Shown here: in pieces, positions 16,211 through 25,206 of the stretch | Layout: each line of letters begins with the position of its first letter | How positions within the stretch are numbered: the first letter of the stretch is position 1 | DNA from: Bacteroidales bacterium | GTDB lineage: Bacteria > Bacteroidota > Bacteroidia > Bacteroidales > F082 | Direction of reading: 5' to 3' | DNA: 64,000 bases | NCBI GenBank assembly: GCA_024710405.1 | Contig: JANJUV010000017.1 | Coordinates: forward strand, 62,001-126,000 | Made by a program: the position numbers and the translations under genes | The notes under the pieces: model-generated | The model's input: the letters and a program-made list of their open reading frames with translations, nothing else | Told to the model about the DNA's origin: nothing | Database searches by the model: none

Positions 16211-17005
16211 TTAGCTTTTTCCCATCATAAAGCTGATCAGTTCGCCGATGTCATATATGCCAATCAGTTGGCCGGATGTGAGAACAATAACCACCACAAT
16301 CACCCATTTCACGAAGGTGATGCCTTTTTGAACAGCCATATGCGATGCGATGTACGCTCCGATGATGTTGCCGATGGCATGAATGAGCCCGAATTTCCAG
16401 TCAACGGCATTATTACCGACAAAAACTGCCAGTGCAAAAACGGTGTAGAGCAGCACTATCCACACTTTCAGGGCGTTGGCGCGAATCAGGTCGAAACCGG
16501 CACCGGCTACTAAGGCAGCGAGCAGGAAATAGCCCACACCAACCTGAAACATTCCACCGTATATGCCAATAAAGAAAAAGATGACAAACTGCACCCAGCT
16601 TACTTTTTTTGCCATGAGTTCGGGACGACCTTTCAGGAATTTTTCGGTTTTAAAGAACATAAAAAAGATCATCAGCAGCATGACCACAGCAATGGCTTTG
16701 CCAAAGGATTCGCGGTCAATGTCAACGGCAAGCCAGGCACCCAGTATTGAGCCAAGGATTGCAGGAAGGGCAAGCCAGCTCCCTTTTCGGATGTCGAGAA
16801 CCTTTTTCTGGTAAAAGGCATGGCTTGAAGTCATGTTCTGCAGTATGACGGCAATTCGGTTGGTTCCGTTGGCAACATCAATGGGCAAGCCCATGATCAG
16901 GAACACCGACAGGGAGATGATGGTGCCACCACCGGCAAGGGTGTTGATAAACCCAACCATCACACCCGTCACAATCAGGGCGGTGATTTCGATCCAGTTC
17001 AGCAT
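16211..17005 (-). CDS. TauE/SafE family sulfite/organosulfonate exporter-like permease
   Basis: Inner-membrane permease of 264 residues with about eight hydrophobic helices. The family hallmark is the glycine-rich first helix, GFINTLAGGGTIISL (18-32), with its duplicated counterpart GIYGGMFQVGVGYF (about 148-161). Members export sulfite, sulfoacetate or other small anions; the substrate here is not determined. It follows the NhaC-type gene after 29 nt, so both may be cotranscribed. Cysteate synthase, a sulfite-using enzyme, is encoded elsewhere in the window but is not linked. Confidence 0.88.
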   Translation of the reverse strand: MLNWIEITALIVTGVMVGFINTLAGGGTIISLSVFLIMGLPIDVANGTNRIAVILQNMTSSHAFYQKKVLDIRKGSWLALPAILGSILGAWLAVDIDRESFGKAIAVVMLLMIFFMFFKTEKFLKGRPELMAKKVSWVQFVIFFFIGIYGGMFQVGVGYFLLAALVAGAGFDLIRANALKVWIVLLYTVFALAVFVGNNAVDWKFGLIHAIGNIIGAYIASHMAVQKGITFVKWVIVVVIVLTSGQLIGIYDIGELISFMMGKS

Positions 17006-17034
17006 TGGGACTGATTTGCGTTCAAAGGTAGTGT

Positions 17035-19053
17035 TTAGGGTGTTTCAGGGATGCTGCCACTGTTGATTTTTTTACCAAAAACACGGACGACAAGCACAAG
17101 CAAGAACACCGAAAATGGCAGCAGCAGCCACATGGACAGCCCGAAGGCTGCCGGGATGGTTCCTGCCAGCAGTGCCACGCTGCCTACTGTCAGGGCATAG
17201 GGCATCTGGGTGCGAACATGTTCAATATGGTTGCACTGGCTTGCCAATGAACTGAGAATGGTGGTGTCAGATATTGGCGAACAATGATCTCCGAGCACAG
17301 AACCGGCCAGCACTGCCGAAACCACATTGTAGAAAATCAGCAGGGCATGTTCATGCTCCATACCTTGCTGGTGTGTGAGCATCCATGCCGATGGGAGGAT
17401 GAGCGGGTACAGAATAGCCATTGTGCCCCAAGACGAACCCGTGGAAAAAGCCACAAGGGCACCCAGAATAAAAGTCAGTGCAGGCACCAGGTAGGGGGAG
17501 AAAGAAAGCCGGAGCAACAGTTGAGAGATAAATTCAGCTGTGTGCAGGTGTTTGGTAATCAGCGCTACAGACCATGCAAGTGTAAGGATCAGCACCGCCG
17601 GAAGCATACTTTTGAATCCGTCAACGACACTTTCAATGGTTTCCTTCAGGCCCAGCAGCCGCTGCGCCAGTGTCATAGCCACTGCTACTACAAGAGCCGA
17701 AAGTGACGACCACAGTAGTGCAGCATAAGAATCAGCTGCACCAATGGTTTTGGAAATCTTACTCACAAGACCATGACTGCCATCGTCCCAAACCGACTGA
17801 TCCCAGCCTGTGTAAACCAGCCCGGTAATCGTCCCGACAATGATCACAAGCACTGGTATCAGGGCGTTGAACGATCTGGCTTTCTTTCCCTGAATCATCA
17901 GAGGCATTTCAGCCTGTATTCCATTTTCTGATTCTTTAAGTTGCTTGATTTCCTGATTACCCGAACGGGCTTTCGATTCGGCATTGTACATCGGACCAAA
18001 TTCGCGATTTGAAAAAATCAGTATAAGAATAAAAATCAGGGCAAGAAATGGGTAGAAACTGTAGCCTAATGAATGGAGAAACACATTGTAAGCTGACTCA
18101 TCAATGCCTATGGTGGCAATACCGTCCTGAATATAACTCAGCTCGGCCCCGATCCAGGTTGTCACAAATGCCACAGATGCGACAGGCGCAGCTGTTGAAT
18201 CTACGATATAGGCAAGCTTTTCGCGTGAAATGCGCAAGCGGTCAGCTACAGGCCGCATTGTGTTGCCAACCACAAGTGTATTGGCATAATCGTCGAAGAA
18301 AATGGCAATTCCCATCGCCCAGGTGGCCAGCTGTCCTGATCGTGCTGTGGTGGCATAGCGAGAAATCCTGTTCACCACGCCCTGCATGCCGCCGTTGCGG
18401 GTGATCAGATGAACCATCCCTCCTATCGTAGTCGAAAAAACTATGATTGCCATGTGTCCGGGGTCTGTCAGGGAGTCCAGAACATAGGTGTCAATAAGTG
18501 CAAGCATGCCTTTGAACAGGGCTGCAATAAAATGATGTCCCTGATAGTAGTATATAATTGTGGTTCCGCTGAGAATACCCAGAAATAACGAAACAAACAC
18601 CTCTCGAAGCAACAAGGCCATCAGAATGGCGATCAGCGGAGGCAAAACCGACATCCACAGCGGAATAGGATGCACCGGAATATCCAACCGACCAGCTCCG
18701 ATGGCAACAGTCAGAATTTCTGTTGCCGGAAAATCGTAACTGAAGATTGCTTCATTGTTTTTGAACTGTATGGCCACCGGATAACCATTCAGCAAAACCT
18801 CAGTTTTGTTGGCAACAACGCTATCGTGGAAGGCAATATCTTCAAAATGTACCACAACATTTTGATGCACATGGCTTACGATGATATCCGGCAGCCTGAG
18901 CGTAAAACCTGCAGTTGTGTTCTGATTCGCGTTTGCGATAAGACTCAAAAGCAAAACGAAAACCAATAAAAAGAAATAGACAGACGGGTGTAAAGACTTA
19001 TTTTTTCTGAAACCGCGGTGATGCAACCGGCCGGTTAATGTGCCTTCCTTCAT
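17035..19053 (-). CDS. NhaC-family Na+/H+ antiporter with N-terminal exported extension
   Basis: Cation antiporter of 672 residues. The transport core starts near residue 135 (HPIPLWMSVLPPLIAILMAL) and carries NhaC motifs such as GGMVHLITRNGGMQG, IFFDDYANTLVVGNTMRP, FSTGSSWGTMAIL and LGDHCSPISDTTILSS. Ahead of it lies a signal-like helix (FFLLVFVLLLSLIANA) and about 80 residues of beta-rich sequence probably placed in the periplasm, an extension not found in the shortest NhaC proteins. The ATG at 19053 is chosen because CATCTTTG, one base off the -7 consensus, lies 19 nt ahead. Expected role: sodium and pH homeostasis. Confidence 0.88.
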   Translation of the reverse strand: MKEGTLTGRLHHRGFRKNKSLHPSVYFFLLVFVLLLSLIANANQNTTAGFTLRLPDIIVSHVHQNVVVHFEDIAFHDSVVANKTEVLLNGYPVAIQFKNNEAIFSYDFPATEILTVAIGAGRLDIPVHPIPLWMSVLPPLIAILMALLLREVFVSLFLGILSGTTIIYYYQGHHFIAALFKGMLALIDTYVLDSLTDPGHMAIIVFSTTIGGMVHLITRNGGMQGVVNRISRYATTARSGQLATWAMGIAIFFDDYANTLVVGNTMRPVADRLRISREKLAYIVDSTAAPVASVAFVTTWIGAELSYIQDGIATIGIDESAYNVFLHSLGYSFYPFLALIFILILIFSNREFGPMYNAESKARSGNQEIKQLKESENGIQAEMPLMIQGKKARSFNALIPVLVIIVGTITGLVYTGWDQSVWDDGSHGLVSKISKTIGAADSYAALLWSSLSALVVAVAMTLAQRLLGLKETIESVVDGFKSMLPAVLILTLAWSVALITKHLHTAEFISQLLLRLSFSPYLVPALTFILGALVAFSTGSSWGTMAILYPLILPSAWMLTHQQGMEHEHALLIFYNVVSAVLAGSVLGDHCSPISDTTILSSLASQCNHIEHVRTQMPYALTVGSVALLAGTIPAAFGLSMWLLLPFSVFLLVLVVRVFGKKINSGSIPETP

Positions 19054-19114
19054 GCTGCGGACATTTGAAGGACAAAGATGCACAAAAGAACACAAAGGCC
19101 GATGCAAATGTTTG

Positions 19115-20908
19115 TCAGTGGAAATGTTCTCTGATGGTTTTCTCTATACCGTCGGCATCAAAACCGCAGAGTGCATATAATTCATGGGGTTTCCCATGCG
19201 GTATAAAGGCATCAGGAATCCCTAAAGTAATGACCTTCCCTGCAAATCCAAAGCGATTGGCTTCCAAGGCTATTTCGCTGCCCAGACCCGAGGTTATCAC
19301 TCCGTCTTCGACCGTAATGATGGTGTGGTGCTCTTCGAAAAGTTTTTGAACCAAGGCTGTGTCCAAAGGTTTGAGAAAACGCATGTCGGCATGGGTACAG
19401 CTGATTCCCTCCGACTGAAGCTTGTCGAGGGCTTTGGTAACAAAATTACCGGGATGCCCGATGCTGGCCACAGCAATGCCTTTTCCTTCCCTAAGCACCC
19501 TGCCTGTGCCTGTTTCAACTGCATCAAATGGTTGTCGCCAATCCGTAGTGGTTGCTGCACCCCGGGGATACCTGATGGCGATCGGTAAAATTGCGGATTC
19601 AAGTTGAGCGGTAAACATCAGGTTTCTGAGTTCCTTTTCGTTCATGGGTGCTGCTATGGTAATTCCGGGAATGGCTTTTAGATAGGCCAAATCGAAAGCC
19701 CCATGGTGAGTTGCTCCGTCTTCACCCACCAGTCCTGCCCTGTCGATGCAAAAAACCACCGGAAGTTGCTGCAGGGCCACATCATGGATCAATTGATCGT
19801 AGGCACGCTGGAGAAAAGTGGAATAAATGGTACAGTATGGGATAAGTCCTTCGGCGGCAAGTCCGGCGGCAAAGGTTACAGCATGCTGCTCGGCTATGCC
19901 TACATCAAAGCAGCGATCGGGAAAACGCGCTAAAAAAGGGCCCAAATTACTTCCGGTTACCATGGCCGGTGTGATCGCCACGATGTTTGGGTTTATTTCA
20001 CCAAGTTCAAGAAGAGTTTGCCCAAACACTTCCTGATAAAGGGGAATCTTGTTAATATCAGTGTTATGCACGATGGCTCCAGTCTGTCGGTCGAAGGTTC
20101 CGGGAGCATGATATCGTACCTGATCGAGTTCGGCTTTTTCAAAACCTTTTCCTTTGGTGGTAAGCACGTGAAGCAAACGAACACCTTCCTGCTTACTGAT
20201 AGCTTCAATGGACGGAATCAATTCGTCGAGGTTGTTGCCGTCAACCGGACCGCTGCAACTGATGTTGAATGCCTCGAAAAGTGGGTTGGCAAACTCAGCA
20301 AGTCCGGTTTTTTCGGCCTGCAACTGCAGGTAATCTTTGAGTGCTCCCGTGCTGTGATCAATGGAAATGCCGTTATCGTTGAGAACAATGAGCAGATTCA
20401 CCTTGCTGTTTCCTGACTGATTCAGCGCTTCGAAAAACATGCCCCCTGTGATGGCTCCATCGCCCACAACGGCTATATGCTGCCGCCTGATCTTGCGGAT
20501 TCGGGCTGCTTCGGCCATGCCTAAGGCTGCAGACAAAGCCGTAGATGCATGTCCGGTTCCGAAAGCATCATAAACACTTTCCGTCATCACCGGAAAACCA
20601 CTTAATCCGCCCAACTTACGAAGGCTTTCAAACTGTGTACGCCTGCCTGTCAAAATTTTATGTCCATATGCCTGATGGCCAACGTCCCAAATGAGCTTGT
20701 CATCAGGTGTGTTGAAGCAATAATGCAGTGCAATGGTCAGTTCCACCACACCTAAAGAAGCCCCCAGATGACCAGGATTCGCTGATACCACATCCAGAAT
20801 GAAACTGCGCAACTCCCCGGCAAGCATCCTGAGTGATGTCTTACTCAACTTTCTGAGATCGGAAGGTGAACTGATCGTTGCCAGAAGCTTGCCCGGTATT
20901 GATGTCAT
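19115..20908 (-). CDS. dxs: 1-deoxy-D-xylulose-5-phosphate synthase
   Basis: First enzyme of the MEP isoprenoid pathway; condenses pyruvate and glyceraldehyde 3-phosphate using thiamine diphosphate. Length is 597 residues, slightly below the usual 620. Visible motifs: NPGHLGASLGVVELT, DVGHQAYGHKIL, GDGAITGGMFFEALN (thiamine-diphosphate site), FDVGIAEQHAVTFAAG (with the catalytic Glu) and DRAGLVGEDGATHHGAFD. The ATG at 20908 is used; the frame extends to 21001, but a -7 element lies between at 20923. The NhaC gene follows after 61 nt. Confidence 0.97.
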   Translation of the reverse strand: MTSIPGKLLATISSPSDLRKLSKTSLRMLAGELRSFILDVVSANPGHLGASLGVVELTIALHYCFNTPDDKLIWDVGHQAYGHKILTGRRTQFESLRKLGGLSGFPVMTESVYDAFGTGHASTALSAALGMAEAARIRKIRRQHIAVVGDGAITGGMFFEALNQSGNSKVNLLIVLNDNGISIDHSTGALKDYLQLQAEKTGLAEFANPLFEAFNISCSGPVDGNNLDELIPSIEAISKQEGVRLLHVLTTKGKGFEKAELDQVRYHAPGTFDRQTGAIVHNTDINKIPLYQEVFGQTLLELGEINPNIVAITPAMVTGSNLGPFLARFPDRCFDVGIAEQHAVTFAAGLAAEGLIPYCTIYSTFLQRAYDQLIHDVALQQLPVVFCIDRAGLVGEDGATHHGAFDLAYLKAIPGITIAAPMNEKELRNLMFTAQLESAILPIAIRYPRGAATTTDWRQPFDAVETGTGRVLREGKGIAVASIGHPGNFVTKALDKLQSEGISCTHADMRFLKPLDTALVQKLFEEHHTIITVEDGVITSGLGSEIALEANRFGFAGKVITLGIPDAFIPHGKPHELYALCGFDADGIEKTIREHFH

Positions 20909-20922
20909 GACCTGATTTTGCG

Positions 20923-20930
20923 CAAAAATA
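20923..20930 (-). promoter_or_regulatory. TAnnTTTG-type -7 element for dxs
   Basis: The minus strand reads TATTTTTG 14 nt before the ATG at 20908. A TTTG (minus strand, 20955-20958) stands 24 bp upstream, a little far. Confidence 0.5.
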
Positions 20931-21027
20931 CCAAACTTATCCCTTGGAACCACCCAAAGGTTGTCAGACAATAACCAAATGTCCGGGGGATCGGAAAACA
21001 AAGTTTACCAGAATCTATTCCCTTATA

Positions 21028-21042
21028 TGAAAATTTTTCATA
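21028..21042. promoter_or_regulatory. short perfect palindrome in the dxs divergent gap
   Basis: ATGAAAATTTTTCAT is self-complementary around its central T and sits 27 nt before the small gene at 21070. It could be an operator for that gene, or chance in AT-rich DNA. Confidence 0.35.
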
Positions 21043-21069
21043 AAATTGTAGCCAAATCAACCAAAACTC

Positions 21070-21345
21070 ATGGAACACTACATCATAAGGGCAGTTTTCC
21101 AGGATTTTTTTGCTCATCTTAAAGCCCATATGAAACCCACCGACAGGGTAAAACTGTGTCTGGTGTTTAAAGATCATGACCAGATCCAGGACATTCATCT
21201 TTCTACTGCTGAAAGGGAAATACTTGACATAGTGCGGATGAAGTATGAACTGCATCCCGGCAAACACCCTTATCTGATCATGGAGGCAGAACCGGGGTTG
21301 TTTACTGTGTTGGGCAATAAGGCTTACGCCGAAACAAAATCCTGA
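21070..21345 (+). CDS. small protein of unknown function leading the adenylation-acyltransferase unit
   Basis: Soluble protein of 91 residues with no signal peptide or membrane segment and no family I recognise. It has a mixed helix-strand pattern (VFQDFFAHLKAHMK, TAEREILDIVRMKYELHPG). It lacks the NEEQYSLWP-type pattern of MbtH proteins, so it is not an ordinary NRPS chaperone. It ends 5 nt before the adenylation gene, so it is almost surely translated with it. Its codon use and spacing make a real gene likely. Confidence 0.7.
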   Translation: MEHYIIRAVFQDFFAHLKAHMKPTDRVKLCLVFKDHDQIQDIHLSTAEREILDIVRMKYELHPGKHPYLIMEAEPGLFTVLGNKAYAETKS

Positions 21346-21350
21346 CTGTT

Positions 21351-23168
21351 ATGGGCTTCCCAGCTGCTAATCAACTCCCGTTGTCATACAACGAACCACT
21401 ACCTACAATACATGGAAGATTCGAATCTGTGGTGTCGGCCGGCCCCGAAAGGATTGCGGTTACTGACGAAAGTCTGAGTTTTGACTACAAAACCTTGAAC
21501 CGTATATCAAATGCCCTTGCAAAAAACCTAACAGACATTTACGGTGCGGAGAACATTGCCATATTTCATGAGAATACCGTCTGGCAAGTTGTCAGTATTC
21601 TGGGCATCCTCAAAGCAGGCAAAACCTATGTGCCGCTTGACACCACCTTTCCGCCCGATCGAAACCGGGCCATCATGCAAGAAGCGGGTACAAGACTTAT
21701 CCTGACCGAAACCGGCCTGACCGCGAAACATCAACACTTCCTGAATGGGTTTGAGGTTGTTTGTTCAGATCAATTCATTGATAAACATGATGTTGATGCT
21801 CCAGAAGTTGCAGTTTGTCCAGGGGACCGTGCCATTTTGCTGTTTACTTCAGGTTCGACCGGCAAACCTAAAGGCGTTATTCAGACCCATGAAAACATGG
21901 TTCATTTCATCGGTCGCCTGACTTCGTTCTGTGACATCAAACCGGATTTTCGCTTTGCCCACTATCTTTCTACCGGCTTTTCGGCCCATGCCCTGCCCTT
22001 GCTCGCTGCACTGCTCAATGGAGGCCATCTGATGCTTTTCAACGTGAAAAAAGATGGAATAACCGCTTTTACAGACTGGTTCACAGCACAAGAAATTAAT
22101 GCCGCATTGGTACTGCCTTCATTTCTGCGACATTGGCTGGATGTCATTGAGAAAGGAACAACATTCCCCGATCTGAAACTCTTACTTTTCGGCGGTGAAA
22201 CCCTTTATCGTGGTGATGTGGAAAAAGCCCGGAAAGTATTTGCTCCGCACAACCGGATGATTAATATACTGGCAAGTACCGAAGCCTATCTTTCAAGGGC
22301 ATTCATCATCAATCATGATACTCCGCTTGTTGGAAACATAGTCCCTGTGGGCTATCCTGTCGAAGGCGTTGATCTGGTTCTCCGCGACGAAGAAGGCAAT
22401 GACTGTGCACCGGGCGAAACCGGCGAGATCTATCTGCGCAGCAAGTATGTGAGTCCGGGATATTGGAACAACCCTGTCCAAACCAATGCAGATGTGGTGA
22501 GGGATATATGGGACAACAACTTGAAAACCCTCAGGACTTACGACAAAGGAGTGATGCGGGCCGATGGATGTGTAGTGCATCTGGGCCGTAAAGACCACAT
22601 GGTGAAAATAAGGGGCTTCCGTATTGACCTTGCTGAAATTGAAAGTGTGCTCCTGACCGAACCAGAAGTGAAAGAAGCTGTTTGTGCCGTAAAACAGAAC
22701 TACCTAGGTGTAGAACACCTCATCGCCTGGATTGTGCCTTCCACCGGCCACATGCCCGATCTGAGTTTCCTCAAAGCAAAAGCCGCCAAAGTATTGCCCG
22801 ATTATATGGTTCCCTCACGAATCATGCAAATTTCAGAGCTGCCGAAAAACGCAAGCGGCAAAACCGACCGCACCCTGATACCCGAACCGGAATGGAATAC
22901 TGCGGATGTTGCCGGACAGAAAGAACTTCCGATAGATGATACTGAGAAAAAGCTGTTAATGCTATTCGAAAAAAGCCTGCAGATAAGTCCGGTCGGTGTT
23001 ACCGACAACTTTCTTGAACTTGGTGCCGATTCCCTGCGTCTTTTTGTGGCTTTCAACAGCATCGAAAAGGAGTTTGGCCGCAGAATTCCTGTTGATGTCC
23101 TGCTGCAGCATCCCACCATCAGGCAGATTGCGGGGTTAATCCTAAAACCAATGACTGATGAACATTGA
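21351..23168 (+). CDS. NRPS-like adenylation-carrier (A-T) didomain protein
   Basis: Protein of 605 residues. An adenylation domain (about 20-510) carries the ATP loop LFTSGSTGKPKG (164-175), the A5-like ASTEA (308-312), RTYD (395-398) in the position of the usual RTGD, GRKDHMVKIRGFRIDLAEIE (412-431) and the catalytic Lys504 in NASGKTDR. A carrier domain (about 530-600) has the phosphopantetheine Ser561 in LGADSLRLF. There is no condensation or thioesterase domain. It would activate an amino or other carboxylic acid as adenylate and hold it on its own carrier. The substrate cannot be read with confidence. It overlaps the acyltransferase gene by 11 nt, pointing to transfer of the carrier-bound group to a lipid-type product. 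Confidence 0.88.
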   Translation: MGFPAANQLPLSYNEPLPTIHGRFESVVSAGPERIAVTDESLSFDYKTLNRISNALAKNLTDIYGAENIAIFHENTVWQVVSILGILKAGKTYVPLDTTFPPDRNRAIMQEAGTRLILTETGLTAKHQHFLNGFEVVCSDQFIDKHDVDAPEVAVCPGDRAILLFTSGSTGKPKGVIQTHENMVHFIGRLTSFCDIKPDFRFAHYLSTGFSAHALPLLAALLNGGHLMLFNVKKDGITAFTDWFTAQEINAALVLPSFLRHWLDVIEKGTTFPDLKLLLFGGETLYRGDVEKARKVFAPHNRMINILASTEAYLSRAFIINHDTPLVGNIVPVGYPVEGVDLVLRDEEGNDCAPGETGEIYLRSKYVSPGYWNNPVQTNADVVRDIWDNNLKTLRTYDKGVMRADGCVVHLGRKDHMVKIRGFRIDLAEIESVLLTEPEVKEAVCAVKQNYLGVEHLIAWIVPSTGHMPDLSFLKAKAAKVLPDYMVPSRIMQISELPKNASGKTDRTLIPEPEWNTADVAGQKELPIDDTEKKLLMLFEKSLQISPVGVTDNFLELGADSLRLFVAFNSIEKEFGRRIPVDVLLQHPTIRQIAGLILKPMTDEH

Positions 23169-24081
23169 TATCCGCAACTTCTTGTTTACAAAGCTGATGA
23201 AGCTTTATAACTCGCCTGTTGGAGCTGCACGGATTCCCTATGTACCCGGTTCGGCACTGATCCGAAGAATTGCCGCCTCTAACTATGCCCGCAAGGAATA
23301 TCTGCTCCACAGAGCAGCACCGTTCAAAGAGTTCTTGGTACATATCGGGTATAAAGGTGACCATGAAGCTATGCTGACGGCTTTTCTGCAAACCCATTTT
23401 CACCATGGTTGGCGAACAGCGGCACTATCGCATCTCAGTAACCATGGGCTCAACAAAATGATCCGTTTCGATGGAAAGGAAATTTTTGATGAACACTACA
23501 GCAGTGGCAAAGGGATTGTGCTGGTGAACAGTCACTATGGGTGGCCTTCTGTTGCATTATGGCTTTTTACGCGCATGGACTATACCAACTATTACTCTAT
23601 CATTGGTGAAAAAGGTTCCGAAAGCCTCAAAGTTGCAGGCATCAGAAAAGACTGCCTGCCTCAGTTTCTCTCTGTAAGCAGGGAGTCGAACACAGAGGCT
23701 TTCCGGCTACTTTTTCAGGCAAGGGAAAAACTTGAGTCGGGCGGGATTGTGCATATTCTGGGCGACGGTCAGCACGGCCGGGCACATGTTTCACTACCTT
23801 TTGGCGGAAAAATAAGGGGTTTCAGGGCCAGTTTTGCCGAACTGGGACTAATCACCGAAGCTGCTCTGATACCTGTTTTTGTACTTCCAGGCGAAGGTCA
23901 TGGGGCTATTATTCAGTTTCACAAACCCCTCGATAAAGGTACAGACGAAATGGAACATCAGCAGCGCATAGCAAATATCATCGAACAGTACGCCCGATTG
24001 CTCGAAAGTAAATGGCTAAGCGCACCACATCTTGTCAACGGAGGTTTTGTGGAAGTGCATATCAGACAGGTAGGAGTGTAA
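23158..24081 (+). CDS. LpxL/HtrB-like acyltransferase
   Basis: Protein of 307 residues resembling the lysophospholipid/Kdo2-lipid IVA acyltransferase family. Diagnostic segments: GKGIVLVNSHYGWPSV (117-132), where His126 aligns with the catalytic His of the HX4(D/E) motif, and GDGQHGRAHVSLPFGG (202-217) with the family's second conserved block, followed by LIPVFVLP. The residue four after the histidine block is Ser131 rather than the usual acid, so the catalytic dyad is altered. No obvious N-terminal membrane anchor. Its start lies inside the adenylation gene, so the two are translationally coupled and probably act in one pathway. Confidence 0.78.
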   Translation: MNIDIRNFLFTKLMKLYNSPVGAARIPYVPGSALIRRIAASNYARKEYLLHRAAPFKEFLVHIGYKGDHEAMLTAFLQTHFHHGWRTAALSHLSNHGLNKMIRFDGKEIFDEHYSSGKGIVLVNSHYGWPSVALWLFTRMDYTNYYSIIGEKGSESLKVAGIRKDCLPQFLSVSRESNTEAFRLLFQAREKLESGGIVHILGDGQHGRAHVSLPFGGKIRGFRASFAELGLITEAALIPVFVLPGEGHGAIIQFHKPLDKGTDEMEHQQRIANIIEQYARLLESKWLSAPHLVNGGFVEVHIRQVGV

Positions 24082-24144
24082 CTGGGTTCTGGTTACTGGG
24101 TTCTGGTTACTGGTTGCTGGTTGCTGGTTACTGGTTGCTGGTTA
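24082..24144 (+). repeat. 7-bp tandem array, nine CTGGTT(A/G)-type units
   Basis: Nine heptamers in perfect register (CTGGGTT, CTGGTTA, CTGGTTG) begin at the base after the acyltransferase stop. This is the left half of a convergent-gene gap. Confidence 0.9.
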
Positions 24145-24158
24145 ACGGGCTCTCTGAA

Positions 24159-24207
24159 CCCGAAACCCGAAACCCGAGACCCGAGACCCGAGACCCGAGA
24201 CCCGAAA
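24159..24207 (-). repeat. 7-bp tandem array, seven CCCGA(A/G)A units with G4 potential
   Basis: Seven heptamers CCCGAAA/CCCGAGA in perfect register. On the minus strand this is seven GGG runs with four-base spacers, a regular G-quadruplex pattern. It starts two bases past the stop of the minus-strand DUF59 gene, so it would lie in that mRNA's 3' end. Confidence 0.85.
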
Positions 24208-24209
24208 CA

Positions 24210-24530
24210 CTACAAAAACCCAAGTTCAAGCTTTGCTTCTTCCGACAACATGCTTTGGTCCCAGGGCGGTTCAAAAGTGAGCTCCACATCGGATGAGCGT
24301 ACGCCCGTTATTCCGGCAATCTTTTGCTGTACTTCAACAGGCAGACTTTCGGCTACCGGACAATTGGGGGATGTGAGGGTCATCAATATCTTTACATCGG
24401 CATCGTCGCTGATGGCTATTTCATAAATCAAACCCAGTTCGTAAATGTTCACAGGTATTTCAGGATCGTATATGGTTTGAAGCACACTGATGACATCCAG
24501 TTCAAGTGCTTTTTGGTGTGTTGTATTCAT
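24210..24530 (-). CDS. DUF59/MIP18-family Fe-S assembly protein (SUF-associated)
   Basis: Protein of 106 residues of the DUF59 family (SufT/PaaD/MIP18-like), which assists maturation of Fe-S proteins. The family core IYDPEIPVNIYELGLIYEI and the conserved cysteine region LTSPNCPVAESLP are clear. It lies 1 nt downstream of sufE on the same strand, and in many Bacteroidota these two follow sufS directly. Here they are separated from sufS by about 6.3 kb. Probably cytoplasmic. Confidence 0.92.
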   Translation of the reverse strand: MNTTHQKALELDVISVLQTIYDPEIPVNIYELGLIYEIAISDDADVKILMTLTSPNCPVAESLPVEVQQKIAGITGVRSSDVELTFEPPWDQSMLSEEAKLELGFL

Positions 24531-24531
24531 A

Positions 24532-24957
24532 TCAATTGTTCATTTTAAGTTTGAACACCTGGGCATACAATTTTATCTGTTTGATCATCGACAACAGTCC
24601 GTTGGAGCGTGTTGGCGACAGATGCTCTTTGAGACCAATCTTGTCGAGAAAACCCAGATCAGCCTGCAGTATCTCTTCAGGGCTGCGGCCCGAAAGCACC
24701 CTGATGAGCAGGTTTATAATTCCTTTAGTGATCACAGCATCGCTGTCGGCACTGAAAAACACCTTTCCGTCCCTGAATGATGCATGCAGCCATACCCGCG
24801 ACTGACAACCCGAGATCAGATAATTATTGGTTTTGTAATGTCCATCAATCATGGGTATATCCCTGCCCGTCTCAATCAGATAGTTGTATTTGTCGAGCCA
24901 GTCTTCGAACACCGAGAACTCCTCAACAATCTGCTGTGCGGTTTCTTCAATCGTCAT
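24532..24957 (-). CDS. sufE: SufE family sulfur-acceptor protein
   Basis: Sulfur-transfer partner of SufS, 141 residues. It takes the persulfide from cysteine desulfurase onto the conserved cysteine in LISGCQSRVW and passes it to the SufBCD scaffold. The opening MTIEETAQQIVEEFSVFEDW and later SNGLLSMIKQIK are typical. ATG at 24957 is chosen; the frame continues to a TTG at 24975. CATCTTTG on the minus strand (24973-24980), one base off consensus, may be its -7 box, so it can be expressed apart from sufBCDS. Confidence 0.93.
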   Translation of the reverse strand: MTIEETAQQIVEEFSVFEDWLDKYNYLIETGRDIPMIDGHYKTNNYLISGCQSRVWLHASFRDGKVFFSADSDAVITKGIINLLIRVLSGRSPEEILQADLGFLDKIGLKEHLSPTRSNGLLSMIKQIKLYAQVFKLKMNN

Positions 24958-25206
24958 GGCAGTTTTTTTTTGCAAAGATGCAAATCTTTATGTTAGTGAT
25001 TTCTTCAAACAAACCTGAGTCAATCCTAAAAAGAAAGGCAGAGTCAACTTTACCTGCACACAACACCACCATAACCCGATATGCAATTCTAAGGCAATGT
25101 CTACTAATATAATCAAATACAGACTATTGCCAATTTCACCTACAGGATTTCAGACCAGAACATTTTATTGTTAATTTTTTCACAAAAAAATGCTTGACAC
25201 TTGAAC

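Noticed and set aside
21070-21345. Small gene before the adenylation domain as an MbtH-like chaperone
   Set aside because: It lacks the NEEQYSLWP and Trp-rich signatures of MbtH proteins.
24082-24207. Repeat arrays as a CRISPR or CRISPR-like locus
   Set aside because: The units are 7 bp and directly abutting, with no spacers and no cas genes.
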